Numbered from the stretch's first letter, positions 7,801 to 15,870 are shown. The stretch is 48,429 nt of DNA from Lentimicrobiaceae bacterium (GCA_028697555.1 JAQVEX010000012.1:1-48429), one strand, 5' to 3'. Translations and numbers: made by a program. Notes: generated by a model not told the origin, from the letters alone.

Positions 7801-8574
7801 ATGAAAAAAACATACATATTAGTTTTTATTGCTCTTTTTATCACTCTCAGAACCTACTCGCAATCGAGGCAAGTGCCTAATTTGTTATATTTCGACAATG
7901 CTAAATATCATTTTGGCTTTTTATTGGGAACCAATCAGATGCTATTTACCATAAAAACCGCCGATGATTTTCAAAATGTGATGTATTACAACAATAACAC
8001 TAAACAAAACATGCCTGATCTTAATTGCGATTCAGCAAGACTTTATAATGTTGAAGGCAGACCCAGTTTCGGGTTTGTTATTGGAATAATTGGCAATATG
8101 CGAATGAGCGAGCACTTCGATTTGCGACTTACACCTTCATTATCATTTGGTGAAAGAAGATTGCAGTACGATTTATTGATTTACAACGAAGATGAAACTC
8201 CATATATACACAGAGCAGATAAAGACATACAATCTACTTATATTGATTTTCCATTGTTTGTAAAATACAAAGGCGATCGTATGCATAACGTACGTCCTTA
8301 CGCGTTTGCAGGAGCTAAATATATGCTCGATTTAGCTTCAAATGCTAAGAAAAAAGAAAAGGAAAACGCAGGTTACGTTTTCCTTAATAGAAATGATTTT
8401 TATGCATTTGCAGGAGCCGGCTTTGATATTTATACGGCTTATTTTAAATTTGGTGTAGAAGCAAGTATGTCTTACGGTATAATTGATGTCATCAAGCGCA
8501 ACGACCAAATTTATACTTTGGGAATAGAAAAGCTATCGTCAAAAATATTCCAGCTCTCATTCACGTTTGAGTAG
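7801..8574 (+). CDS. porT: PorT, type IX secretion outer-membrane barrel protein
   Basis: A 257-residue exported protein with a clear signal peptide (cleavage expected after TYSQS, about residue 22). The rest alternates short amphipathic strands and ends in F-T-F-E (QLSFTFE), typical of an eight-stranded outer-membrane barrel. The block FGFVIGIIGNMRMSEHFDLR followed by TPSLSFGERRL is characteristic of PorT/SprT. PorT is needed for secretion of CTD-bearing proteins through the type IX system and for gliding. It sits 50 nt after ubiE. No other T9SS gene is in the window. It converges with the bTHX gene with only six bases between stop codons. Confidence 0.85.
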   Translation: MKKTYILVFIALFITLRTYSQSRQVPNLLYFDNAKYHFGFLLGTNQMLFTIKTADDFQNVMYYNNNTKQNMPDLNCDSARLYNVEGRPSFGFVIGIIGNMRMSEHFDLRLTPSLSFGERRLQYDLLIYNEDETPYIHRADKDIQSTYIDFPLFVKYKGDRMHNVRPYAFAGAKYMLDLASNAKKKEKENAGYVFLNRNDFYAFAGAGFDIYTAYFKFGVEASMSYGIIDVIKRNDQIYTLGIEKLSSKIFQLSFTFE

Positions 8575-8580
8575 TTGGTA

Positions 8581-8991
8581 CTATTCTTCCTCTTTCTTTT
8601 CAGCTTCAGTTGATTCTTCTTTTGTTGCGGTTTTTTTAGCCTTAGGTTTAGTTTCTTTTTCTACTTCTTTTTTCTCAGCGGCTTTTTCTTTTACTTCTTT
8701 TTTCTCAGTAGCTTTCTCCGCTGCTTCTTTTTTTTCTGCTACTTTTTTCTCAGTAGCTTTTTCTGCTACTTCTTTTTTCTCCGCAACTTTTTTCTCAGTA
8801 ACTTTTTCTACTACTTCCTTTTTCTCAACAACTTTTTCAGCTACTTCTTTTTTTGCAGTTGCTTTTTTCACTTCTTTCACTTCGGCAGGTTTCTCAGCAA
8901 CAGTTTGTTTTTTAACTTTACGCTTGCGAGTAACACCGTAGCTACCCATAATTATTTTACCCCTTTTTGTTTTTTTATCGCCTTTTCCCAT
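8581..8991 (-). CDS. 30S ribosomal protein bTHX with long Lys/Glu/Ala tail
   Basis: The first 26 residues (MGKGDKKTKRGKIIMGSYG, then VTRKRK) are a full match to the small bacterial ribosomal protein THX, which sits in the 30S head among 16S rRNA helices. In known THX proteins little follows this core; here about 110 more residues consist almost wholly of K, E, A, V and T. A 15-residue unit of the form VAEKKE-[VA]-AEKATEKK is repeated nearly exactly, with more degenerate copies around it, mirrored in the DNA by a roughly 45-bp period. The tail is highly charged and probably helical. It may be a variable-length extension. The plus-strand reading frame across it is an antisense shadow. Confidence 0.85.
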   Translation of the reverse strand: MGKGDKKTKRGKIIMGSYGVTRKRKVKKQTVAEKPAEVKEVKKATAKKEVAEKVVEKKEVVEKVTEKKVAEKKEVAEKATEKKVAEKKEAAEKATEKKEVKEKAAEKKEVEKETKPKAKKTATKEESTEAEKKEEE

Positions 8992-9037
8992 AATTGAACA
9001 TATTTTATGTTAAACATTTATTTAATAAGTAATTGTG

Positions 9038-9045
9038 CAAAGATA
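9038..9045 (-). promoter_or_regulatory. -7 box upstream of bTHX
   Basis: TATCTTTG on the minus strand fits TAnnTTTG, 47 nt before the ATG. The heptamer array at 9059 begins where the upstream promoter element should lie, and no TTTG is seen there. Confidence 0.5.
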
Positions 9046-9058
9046 GTAAAAATTTATT

Positions 9059-9112
9059 TGGTGATTGGTGATTAGTGATTAGTGGTCAGTGGTGGGTGAT
9101 TGGTGGTCAGTG
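9059..9112 (+). repeat. Heptamer array, TGATNGG family (left arm)
   Basis: Imperfect tandem units such as TGATTGG, TGATTAG and TGGTCAG on the plus strand. It faces, in inverse orientation, the array at 9120-9170, so the two could pair into a long imperfect hairpin. It lies upstream of the bTHX promoter. Confidence 0.8.
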
Positions 9113-9119
9113 AGTTTAC

Positions 9120-9170
9120 CATCCACCAGTCACCATTCACCATTCACTATCCTCTATTCACCATTCACCA
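9120..9170 (-). repeat. Heptamer array, TGATNGG family (right arm)
   Basis: Plus strand shows CACCATT and CACTATC-type units; the minus strand therefore reads TGAATGG. It ends three bases from the stop codon of the four-helix-bundle gene, and the TGA strand is that gene's coding strand. Confidence 0.85.
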
Positions 9171-9173
9171 TAT

Positions 9174-9530
9174 TTAATTTTTGACTTCTAATTTTCCTAT
9201 TAGAGCAAACAGTTGTTTCCTAATAATAGTTATCAGTTCAATAATGTCATCTATTGATTGTACGTATTTTTGGCGATAAGCTATTTCCACTTGAGTCTCT
9301 AATTCAGCTAAAGAACCAAGAGATATGTAGCAAAAATGAATGTATTCTTTTGTGTTCTTTCTATTAAATCCTTCTGCAATATTAGATGGAACGGAAATAG
9401 CACTTCTTTTTATTTGAGATGTTAGAGAAAATAATTCATCTTTGGGAAACTGTTTAGTTAATAAGTACACTTTATCAACTAAATCCATTGCATTATTCCA
9501 AACATCCATATCTCTAAATGAAATTACCAT
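9174..9530 (-). CDS. Four-helix-bundle protein, 23S rRNA-intervening-sequence (S23/bAvd-like) family
   Basis: A complete 118-residue protein. The blocks FRDMDVWNNAMDLVDKVY, FPKDELFSLTSQIKRSA, ISVPSNIAEGFNR and EYIHFCYISLGSLAELETQ are the standard signature of the family (DVW--A--L----Y, FP--E---L--Q--RA--S-P-NIAEG, F---A-GS--ELE-Q). Members are found inside intervening sequences of 23S rRNA in some spirochaetes and others, and are related to the Avd accessory protein of diversity-generating retroelements; their activity as stand-alone genes is not established. There is no 23S rRNA and no reverse transcriptase here. Both sides carry TGATNGG heptamer arrays, one three bases from its stop codon. 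Confidence 0.9.
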   Translation of the reverse strand: MVISFRDMDVWNNAMDLVDKVYLLTKQFPKDELFSLTSQIKRSAISVPSNIAEGFNRKNTKEYIHFCYISLGSLAELETQVEIAYRQKYVQSIDDIIELITIIRKQLFALIGKLEVKN

Positions 9531-9583
9531 GCCATTGTTTTTTTATTAGTTATTAGCGTTCTATGAAACACTCCACGTATTAC

Positions 9584-9645
9584 ACACCCATCACTATCCA
9601 CCCATCACCATTCACCATTCACCACTCACCAACCACCATTCACTA
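9584..9645 (-). repeat. Heptamer array, TGATNGG family, abutting the S9 peptidase stop
   Basis: Plus-strand CACCATT/CACCCAT-type units run without a break up to the TAG stop of the peptidase gene (9643-9645). On the minus strand the first bases after the stop already read TGAATGGTGG. It forms the second flank of the four-helix-bundle gene. Confidence 0.85.
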
Positions 9646-11673
9646 CTTCAGCCACATATCTAGCCAATTAAAAAACTCTCGTTGCCACATAACGCTATTT
9701 TGGGGACGAAGTACCCAGTGGTTTTCTTCATGGAAATGCAAGTATCTGGCAGGTACATTATTTAATCTAGCTGCGTTAAATGCTGCAATTCCTTGTGTAT
9801 ATGGTATTCTGAAATCGTATTCGCCTTCAATTATCAAAATAGGAGTGTCCCACTTGTGGACAAATTTATGAGGCGAATTGGCGTATGAATGCTTTACTTT
9901 GTCATTGTTTTCCCAGTACGCACCGCCCAAATCCCAATTTACAAACCACATCTCTTCGGTTGCTACATATTGTTGTTCCAAATTAAACATTCCGCAATGC
10001 GAGATAAATGCTTTAAAGCGTTTGTCGTGGTTACCTGCCAACCAAAACACAGAAAAGCCGCCGTAGCTTGCTCCAATAGCACCTAATTTGTCTTCATCAA
10101 CGTAGGGTTCTTTTGCCATTTCGTCAATTGCGACAAGGTAATCCTTCATGTTTTGTCCGCCATAGTCGCCGCTAATTTGGTCGTTCCATTCCTGACCGAA
10201 ACCCGGAACGCCGCGCCTGTTAGGTGCAACAACAATATAACCATTGGCAGCCATCATTTGAAAATTCCAACGATAAGAGAAAAACTGACTTACCATACTT
10301 TGCGGACCACCTTGACAGTAGAGTAGAGTAGGGTATTTTTTGTTGGCATCGAAATTTGGAGGTAAAATAATCCATGTTAGCATTTGTTTTCCGTCGGTGG
10401 TAGTTATCCAACGTTTTTCAACGCTTGCCGATGTAACGTCTTTTAAGATTTCGTCGTTGGTTTTAGATATTTTGGTTTGCTTGCCGTTTTCGCTTATTCT
10501 ATATACCTCAGTCGGCTCAAGCATTGATTGTTTTGTAGTTATTATGTCATTTCCGCATAACAAAATCGACAAATAGTCGTATTGGTCGGTGGTAATTTGT
10601 TTAAATGTTTTATTAGCCACATCTAGCTTGAAAATATGTTCGCATCCTTTATTCGGACTTATAAAATAAATATATTTATCGTCAGCCGACCAAACAAAGG
10701 AGCTTGCGTTGTTATCGAAATTTTCGGAATAATTAGTTGTGCGACCTGTGGCAAAATCGTGAATCATTATTCTATCTTTATCAGCTTCAAAGCCGTCGCG
10801 TTCCATGCTTCTCCAAACAATTTTATTGCCGTCGTGCGAAAAAACAGGGTCATGGTCATAACCCATCAATCCCTTTGATAGAACGGTCTCAGTGTTGGTT
10901 TGCAAGTCGTATAAATAAATTTCGGAGTTAGTGCTTTCCGAATACTCTTTTCCGTTAAGTTTTTTGCAGGTGTAAGCAATTTTATTTCCGTTGGGATGCC
11001 ATGCAATTTGCTCCATTCCACCCCATGGTTTCATTGGTGAGTCGAACTTTTGATTTAGCATAATGTCAGTTGCTTCTCCAATTTTATCTGTGCTAAAATC
11101 GGCGACAAAAATATGGTTGTAGCTATAATCCGACCACGAATCCCAATGCCTGTACATAAGGTCGTTTTCAATGCGAGCGTTTGCCTTTGGTAAGTCGGGG
11201 TGTATATCGTTAGGAGTTTCGTCTAATTTGATACGTTGAACAAATAGAATTTTTTTCCCATCGGGCGAAATTGAAAAGCCGCTAATATCATGGTCGGTAT
11301 TGCTTATTTGCACAGGATTTGAACCATCTGTCGAAGCACGCCAAATCTGACTTTTACCGTTTTTAGCCGACAAAAAGTAAATAAAGTTTTTATGAAAAAT
11401 TCCGTTGCCTTCGGAACCTTTAAAATCTGTTACTTTTTTTAAGTTATTACCGTCAATATCAACGGTATATAAATCTCTGTTGCCGGAATTTTCTTTCAGA
11501 TTATACCAAGAAACCCCGTAAATTAAGGTTTTATTATTTTCCGATAATTGCACATCGCTAACTCTGCCTAATTTCCAGAGTAATTCGGGAGTGTACACGT
11601 TGCTTTTGTTTTCTTGAGCAGAAATCATAATTGCCAAAATGGTTAATGTTAATACTAAAAATGTCTTTTTCAT
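9643..11673 (-). CDS. S9 family prolyl oligopeptidase (dipeptidyl-peptidase 5-like)
   Basis: A 676-residue exported serine peptidase. A signal peptide ends near residue 20 (MISAQEN). Residues about 30-400 form a beta-propeller with WD40-like PD40 repeats (FSISPDGKKILFV, IAWHPNGNKIAYT, VFSHDGNKIVW). The alpha/beta hydrolase domain follows: GASYGGF with nucleophile S536, EGEYDFRIP with D620, and HEENHWV with H652. The architecture and length match bacterial DPP5, which removes dipeptides from peptide N-termini in the periplasm of asaccharolytic Bacteroidales. The gene stands alone on the minus strand, bounded by repeat-rich spacers. Confidence 0.9.
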   Translation of the reverse strand: MKKTFLVLTLTILAIMISAQENKSNVYTPELLWKLGRVSDVQLSENNKTLIYGVSWYNLKENSGNRDLYTVDIDGNNLKKVTDFKGSEGNGIFHKNFIYFLSAKNGKSQIWRASTDGSNPVQISNTDHDISGFSISPDGKKILFVQRIKLDETPNDIHPDLPKANARIENDLMYRHWDSWSDYSYNHIFVADFSTDKIGEATDIMLNQKFDSPMKPWGGMEQIAWHPNGNKIAYTCKKLNGKEYSESTNSEIYLYDLQTNTETVLSKGLMGYDHDPVFSHDGNKIVWRSMERDGFEADKDRIMIHDFATGRTTNYSENFDNNASSFVWSADDKYIYFISPNKGCEHIFKLDVANKTFKQITTDQYDYLSILLCGNDIITTKQSMLEPTEVYRISENGKQTKISKTNDEILKDVTSASVEKRWITTTDGKQMLTWIILPPNFDANKKYPTLLYCQGGPQSMVSQFFSYRWNFQMMAANGYIVVAPNRRGVPGFGQEWNDQISGDYGGQNMKDYLVAIDEMAKEPYVDEDKLGAIGASYGGFSVFWLAGNHDKRFKAFISHCGMFNLEQQYVATEEMWFVNWDLGGAYWENNDKVKHSYANSPHKFVHKWDTPILIIEGEYDFRIPYTQGIAAFNAARLNNVPARYLHFHEENHWVLRPQNSVMWQREFFNWLDMWLK

Positions 11674-11855
11674 ATAAGTAATTAATTTTATGTTTAACGA
11701 ATTATCTTAGTTTGCTGTTTTATAGATAGATAAATTGATTTATTAAAACTTTTTATTTAAATGTAATTAGACTAATCACACATTATATTGAACTGCTAAA
11801 ATAATAAAAATACATAGTTGAATGATTTTTATCATTTTAATATTTAAAGTCTTTG

Positions 11856-12034
11856 TCGCTCGCTTTGCAAAAGCGAGCGAGCGTTGGTGATAAGAATTTG
11901 CTGGTGCGCTTTTGTAAAGCGTGCCAGCAGAATTAATTGTTCCACAAAGTTTCGGTGCGTGTTTAATGGAGTGTCTTAATTGCCGTGCCTTTAAAGACAC
12001 AGCAATAGAAACATTGCGATTAATAATGTGCAAT
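11856..12034 (-). repeat. Cluster of strong hairpins, REP-like element
   Basis: The 455-bp spacer 11674-12128 has no convincing gene. Inside it, four inverted repeats follow one another. The first is an 11-bp perfect stem TCGCTCGCTTT (11856-11866) with 11870-11880 and a 3-nt loop. The second is a 13-bp stem (11900-11912 with 11916-11928, two G-U pairs, 3-nt loop). The third is GTGTCTT (11971-11977) with 11994-12000. The last is ATTGC (12013-12017) with 12030-12034. These stems are far richer in G+C than their surroundings. A minus-strand 85-codon frame crosses them all, but its sequence reads like translated palindromes. Strand assignment is arbitrary. Confidence 0.6.
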
Positions 12035-12081
12035 AGCTGTAATCTTAATAACCCTTAATGCCTTACTGGTTCAAAAAAAAT

Positions 12082-12119
12082 GCTGACAGCTAATGGCTAA
12101 AAGCCAACGGCTAAAGGCA
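12082..12119 (-). repeat. Heptamer array, TNTTRGC family
   Basis: Plus strand shows GCTAATG, GCTAAAA, GCCAACG, GCTAAAG units; the minus strand reads TTTAGCC-GTTGGCT-TTTAGCC. It ends 10 nt from the msrA stop, with the TTAG strand being the msrA coding strand. Confidence 0.8.
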
Positions 12120-12128
12120 ATATTTAAA

Positions 12129-12680
12129 TCATTTTATAAAAGATTCAAAGTCGGTTTTAAATTTCAGAACCTTAGGCTTTATTATTGTTCGGCAGTACGG
12201 ATCATTTGGGTTTTGTTCAAGATAATTGTTGTGATAATCTTCGGCAGGATAAAATGTGCCGGCTTCTGTTATTTCGGTTACAATTATTTTTGATTTAAAC
12301 TTATCGCTGTTTTGCAATTCGTTTTTTACTTCAGTCGCAATTTTTTCTTGTTCTTTATTGTGAAAGAAAACAGCCGACCTGTACTGAGTTCCGATATCCA
12401 TTCCTTGTCTGTTTGGTGTAGTAGGGTCGTGGATGCTCCAAAAAACCTTTAAAATATCGCTGTACGAAATAACATCGGCGTTGTAAGTAATTTGGCAAAC
12501 TTCGGCATGGTTAGTATTGCCTGTACATACTTCTCTGTAGGTAGGGTTTGGGGTTGTTCCGCCCATAAATCCGCTTTGTACAGATATAACACCCTTTAGC
12601 TGAAGATAAATTGCTTCAACACACCAAAAACAACCTGCAGCCAAAGTTGCCGTTTCGGTTTTTATATTGTTATCAACCAT
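12129..12680 (-). CDS. msrA: Peptide methionine-S-sulfoxide reductase
   Basis: A 183-residue MsrA. The catalytic motif GCFWC lies at 16-20 with C17 as the nucleophile. Further family blocks are SGFMGGTTPNPTYREVCTG, HAEVCQITY, FWSIHDPTTPNRQG, DIGTQYRSAVFF and AEDYHNNYL. It reduces the S-epimer of methionine sulfoxide in proteins using thioredoxin. There is no fused MsrB domain. It begins 12 nt after the upstream barrel gene, so it is probably the last gene of a tex-barrel-msrA transcript. Confidence 0.95.
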   Translation of the reverse strand: MVDNNIKTETATLAAGCFWCVEAIYLQLKGVISVQSGFMGGTTPNPTYREVCTGNTNHAEVCQITYNADVISYSDILKVFWSIHDPTTPNRQGMDIGTQYRSAVFFHNKEQEKIATEVKNELQNSDKFKSKIIVTEITEAGTFYPAEDYHNNYLEQNPNDPYCRTIIKPKVLKFKTDFESFIK

Positions 12681-12692
12681 AATAGAAAAATA

Positions 12693-13382
12693 TTATTTGC
12701 TAAAATCTTTTGGTGGCTTACGTTTTGGCGGTTGTTCGTTTATCATATATACAATACGAAACGACCAAAGGTTATTGTAGAAGTCGCGAATATTCATATA
12801 TCCTGTCTTGGAATCTCTAATGTTACGAGTTGCAATTTTTTTGAGAGAGTACGAGTATCTTAGGTTTGCATGAAGATTTTTATACACTCTAACGCTAACA
12901 TCACCAAAACCAACCCAGTCGTTTAAGGAAAACACTCCCGATTTCATAGTAACAGTATCAATAGGAGCTTTATGACGCCACTCGCCAATATCAACGAGTC
13001 GATTATACGAAACACCAATTCCTGCCGAAACAATATCATCGGTGTAGTAAAACATAAGGGGGACTTCGGCATAATTCAATTTTAGTTTATACGATCCGTC
13101 TAAGGGTACGCCATCTAAAGTATCCCTGAATTGCGAACCAAGCCGGCTTCCTTTTTGCGAATATAGTGTTTCTAACGAAAAAGCAAAGTTTTTATGCACA
13201 TGGGCAGAAACACCCAACCCACCGGTAAATCCTATTTTTTTAAATCCGTAGGTTTCGTCTCCATCAACCTGACTAAGGTTGAAACCGCTAATTACTTTTG
13301 CTTTAAAAATTTGTGCTTCACTTATGTACGAATAAGTCAGAATTGTTACGGTTAGTAATGTTTTAATCAGTATTTGTTTCAT
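12693..13382 (-). CDS. Outer-membrane beta-barrel protein (porin/PorT-like superfamily)
   Basis: A 229-residue exported protein: signal peptide to about residue 23 (SEAQ), then repeated amphipathic strands (KAKVISGFNLSQVDGDE, GFTGGLGVSAHVHKNFAFSL, LNYAEVPLMFYY). This matches the outer-membrane beta-barrel domain common in Bacteroidetes, where 'E-PL---Y' is typical. The C-terminus ends in a Pro/Lys-rich tail (EQPPKRKPPKDFSK) rather than in a terminal aromatic. Substrate or partner is unknown. It lies between tex (46 nt upstream) and msrA (12 nt downstream). Confidence 0.75.
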   Translation of the reverse strand: MKQILIKTLLTVTILTYSYISEAQIFKAKVISGFNLSQVDGDETYGFKKIGFTGGLGVSAHVHKNFAFSLETLYSQKGSRLGSQFRDTLDGVPLDGSYKLKLNYAEVPLMFYYTDDIVSAGIGVSYNRLVDIGEWRHKAPIDTVTMKSGVFSLNDWVGFGDVSVRVYKNLHANLRYSYSLKKIATRNIRDSKTGYMNIRDFYNNLWSFRIVYMINEQPPKRKPPKDFSK

Positions 13383-13428
13383 ATTATAAATTATGAAGTA
13401 TTATTTTAATGATATTCAGCAGGCAAAG

Positions 13429-15567
13429 TTAAAGGTTTTTCATGCTTAACTGAATACGTTTCTTTTCTTTTTCGATTTTTACAACTTTTACCTTGACTTT
13501 TTGGTTGAGTTTAACAATATCGTGAGGACTTTTAACAAATTTATTAGCCATTTGACTTATATGAACCAATCCGTCTTGTCCAACGCCAATATCGACAAAA
13601 GCACCGAAGTTAGTGATATTTGTTACCACTCCGTTTAGAATAATCCCTTCTTTTAGGTCGTCTATAGAGTTGATATCGCTATTAAATTCTATTATTTCAA
13701 AATTTTTGCGAGGGTCTCTGCCTGGTTTCTCCAATTCGGAGATAATATCGACTATTGTCGGCAAACCAACCGTATCGGTGATGAAATCTTTTGGATTTAT
13801 TTTCTTTCCAATTTCCGGATTGTTAATGAGTTGCTTGATGTCGCAATTCAATTTTTCCGCCATGTTGTACGCTATATGATAGCTTTCGGGGTGAACGGCA
13901 CTTTCGTCTAAAGGATTTTCGGCATCTTTAATTCTTAAGAAACCTGCAGCTTGTTCAAAAGCTTTTTCGCCAAGGCGAGGCACTTTTTTCAGTTCGTTGC
14001 GAGATGTGAATTTACCGTTTTCTTCTCTATAATTGACAATATTCTTTGCCAAAGCGTTTCCAATACCCGAAACGTAGCTGAGCAGCTCTTTGCTTGCAGT
14101 GTTTAGTTCTACACCTACATTGTTTACACAACTTTCAACAACTGTAGTCAAAGCATCTTGCAGTTTGTTTTGGTTAACATCGTGCTGATATTGCCCAACA
14201 CCTATTGATTTAGGGTCGATTTTAACCAATTCGGAGAGCGGATCCATAAGTCGCCTGCCTATAGATACGGCGCCCCTGACGGTAATATCGTAGTCGGGAA
14301 ACTCTTCGCGGGCAACATCTGATGCTGAATAGATAGAAGCACCGCTTTCGTTTACCATAACGGCAATAATATCATCTTCGAAACGTATTTTCTTTATCAA
14401 ATTCTCCGTCTCTCTACCTGCAGTGCCGTTGCCAATGGCAATAGCATCAACTTTATAGCTTTTTACCAAAGTTTTAATTTTATTGATAGAATGTTTTACA
14501 TCATTTTGCGGTGGGTGAGGGTATATGGTTTCGTTATGCAACAATTTGCCTTGTGGCGAAAGAATAACAATTTTACAACCGGTTCTGAAACCAGGATCAA
14601 TAGCTAAAACCGTTTTTTGTCCCAATGGTGGCGACATTAAAAGCTGACGCAGATTGTCGGAAAAAACTTTTATTGCTTCTTCGTCGGCTTTTTCCTTGAA
14701 TATATTTCTATATTCAGTCTCAATAGATGGTTGTAACAGTCTTTTATACGAGTCGGCGATAGCAAGTTCAACATGTTTTGCAGCAACGGAATCGTTTTTT
14801 ACAACTTTTTTCTTCAGCAATTCGTTTGCTTTTTCCGTTTCAGGATAAATACTGATTTTAAGGAAACCTTCGTTTTCGCCTCTATACATTGCCAACAAAC
14901 GATGCGATGGTGTTTTATCTAAAGGCTCCTCCCATTCGTAATAATCTTCGTATTTAATACCTTCTAACTCTTTGCCCCTTACCATTTTGCTATATATTAT
15001 GGCTTCCTTATTGTACAAGTTTCTGACAATATCTCTGCAGGGCTTATCTTCATTAATCCATTCGGCAATAATATCTCTAGCGCCATCTATAGCTTCTTCT
15101 GCTGATTTTACTTCTAATTCTGCATTAATAAATTTTTCAGCAACGCTGTCGTTGTACGAAAAATCTTGTTTAAAGATGATTTCGGCAAGCGGTTCCAAAC
15201 CTTTTTCTTTAGCAACCGATGCTTTGGTGCGCCTTTTGGGTCTATACGGCAAGTAAAGGTCTTCCAAGTCGGTAAGAGTGGTGGCACTCAGAATTTGTTT
15301 TTCCAATTCTTCGGTAAGTTTACCTTGCTCTTTTATACTCTGAAGTATTGTATTTCTTCGGTTTTCTAATTCAATATATTTTTCGTATTGAAGTTTAATA
15401 TCTCCAATTTTAACTTCGTCAAGGCTACCAGTAACTTCTTTTCTATAACGTGCTATAAAGGGGATTGTGGCGCCATCATTCAGCAATTCTATAACATTTT
15501 TTACCTGAAATTCTCTAATTCCGAGCAGATTTGCAATGTTAATGGTGAAATTTTCTGTATTATTCAT
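13429..15567 (-). CDS. tex: Tex-family RNA-binding transcription accessory protein
   Basis: A 712-residue protein with the full Tex layout. The N-terminal helical domain includes GATIPFIARYRKEVTG and LEDLYLPYRPKRRT. A YqgF/RNase H-like domain begins KTVLAIDPGFRTGCK (about 318-332). A helix-hairpin-helix region follows (SGIGNALAKNIVNYRE, about 500-515). A C-terminal S1 domain spans about 640-710 (GVVTNITNFGAFVDIGVGQ, DGLVHISQMA). Tex binds nucleic acid and affects transcription and stress survival; its exact role is unsettled. It is divergent from the glycogen operon and probably heads tex-barrel-msrA. Confidence 0.93.
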   Translation of the reverse strand: MNNTENFTINIANLLGIREFQVKNVIELLNDGATIPFIARYRKEVTGSLDEVKIGDIKLQYEKYIELENRRNTILQSIKEQGKLTEELEKQILSATTLTDLEDLYLPYRPKRRTKASVAKEKGLEPLAEIIFKQDFSYNDSVAEKFINAELEVKSAEEAIDGARDIIAEWINEDKPCRDIVRNLYNKEAIIYSKMVRGKELEGIKYEDYYEWEEPLDKTPSHRLLAMYRGENEGFLKISIYPETEKANELLKKKVVKNDSVAAKHVELAIADSYKRLLQPSIETEYRNIFKEKADEEAIKVFSDNLRQLLMSPPLGQKTVLAIDPGFRTGCKIVILSPQGKLLHNETIYPHPPQNDVKHSINKIKTLVKSYKVDAIAIGNGTAGRETENLIKKIRFEDDIIAVMVNESGASIYSASDVAREEFPDYDITVRGAVSIGRRLMDPLSELVKIDPKSIGVGQYQHDVNQNKLQDALTTVVESCVNNVGVELNTASKELLSYVSGIGNALAKNIVNYREENGKFTSRNELKKVPRLGEKAFEQAAGFLRIKDAENPLDESAVHPESYHIAYNMAEKLNCDIKQLINNPEIGKKINPKDFITDTVGLPTIVDIISELEKPGRDPRKNFEIIEFNSDINSIDDLKEGIILNGVVTNITNFGAFVDIGVGQDGLVHISQMANKFVKSPHDIVKLNQKVKVKVVKIEKEKKRIQLSMKNL

Positions 15568-15623
15568 ATTGTAATCGATAATATTTCTGCAAAATAAACA
15601 ATTTCCTTTAAAATAAATCAGCG

Positions 15624-15641
15624 TTTCATAAAATTATGAAA
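15624..15641. promoter_or_regulatory. Operator-like inverted repeat upstream of tex
   Basis: TTTCATAA and TTATGAAA are exact 8-bp inverted repeats separated by AA, 57 nt upstream of the tex ATG. The symmetry and size would suit a dimeric regulator. A+T-rich palindromes of this size can arise by chance. Confidence 0.3.
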
Positions 15642-15685
15642 TTTTCAATCTAATATTAGCCTTTAATGAGTGAAAAAAATATTTA

Positions 15686-15717
15686 TTGGCTTTATTAAAA
15701 AAAATATATTAACTTTG
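15686..15717 (+). promoter_or_regulatory. Possible distal promoter of the glycogen unit
   Basis: ATTG with TTG at 15686-15688, a 21-nt gap, then TAACTTTG (15710-15717) fitting TAnnTTTG. It would give a leader of about 150 nt. Confidence 0.4.
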
Positions 15718-15828
15718 AACATTAAATGATAACTATACAAATATTGTAGGCTATCATTTATTAAAACAAATTTAAAAAAATAGTAACAATTGAGTTACTG
15801 AATATTAGCAAAATATGTATTAATATAT

Positions 15829-15836
15829 TACTTTTG
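15829..15836 (+). promoter_or_regulatory. Proximal -7 box of the glycogen unit
   Basis: TACTTTTG fits TAnnTTTG and lies 34 nt before the debranching-enzyme ATG, a usual leader length. The 303-bp divergent spacer 15568-15870 otherwise holds only A+T-rich sequence, with no repeats. Confidence 0.5.
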
Positions 15837-15870
15837 CCGCACAAAGAAAAACAGAAGAAAAGTTAATAAA

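Noticed and set aside
8567-8941. 124-codon Ser/Phe/Ala-rich plus-strand frame
   Set aside because: It is the antisense of the repetitive bTHX tail and overlaps the end of porT; repeats keep it open.
9174-9530. Part of a diversity-generating retroelement (Avd)
   Set aside because: No reverse transcriptase, template or variable repeat pair is in the surrounding sequence; only the protein family is related.
11776-12033. 85-codon minus-strand frame
   Set aside because: It runs through three hairpins and reads as translated palindromes, with no domain; treated as a repeat element.
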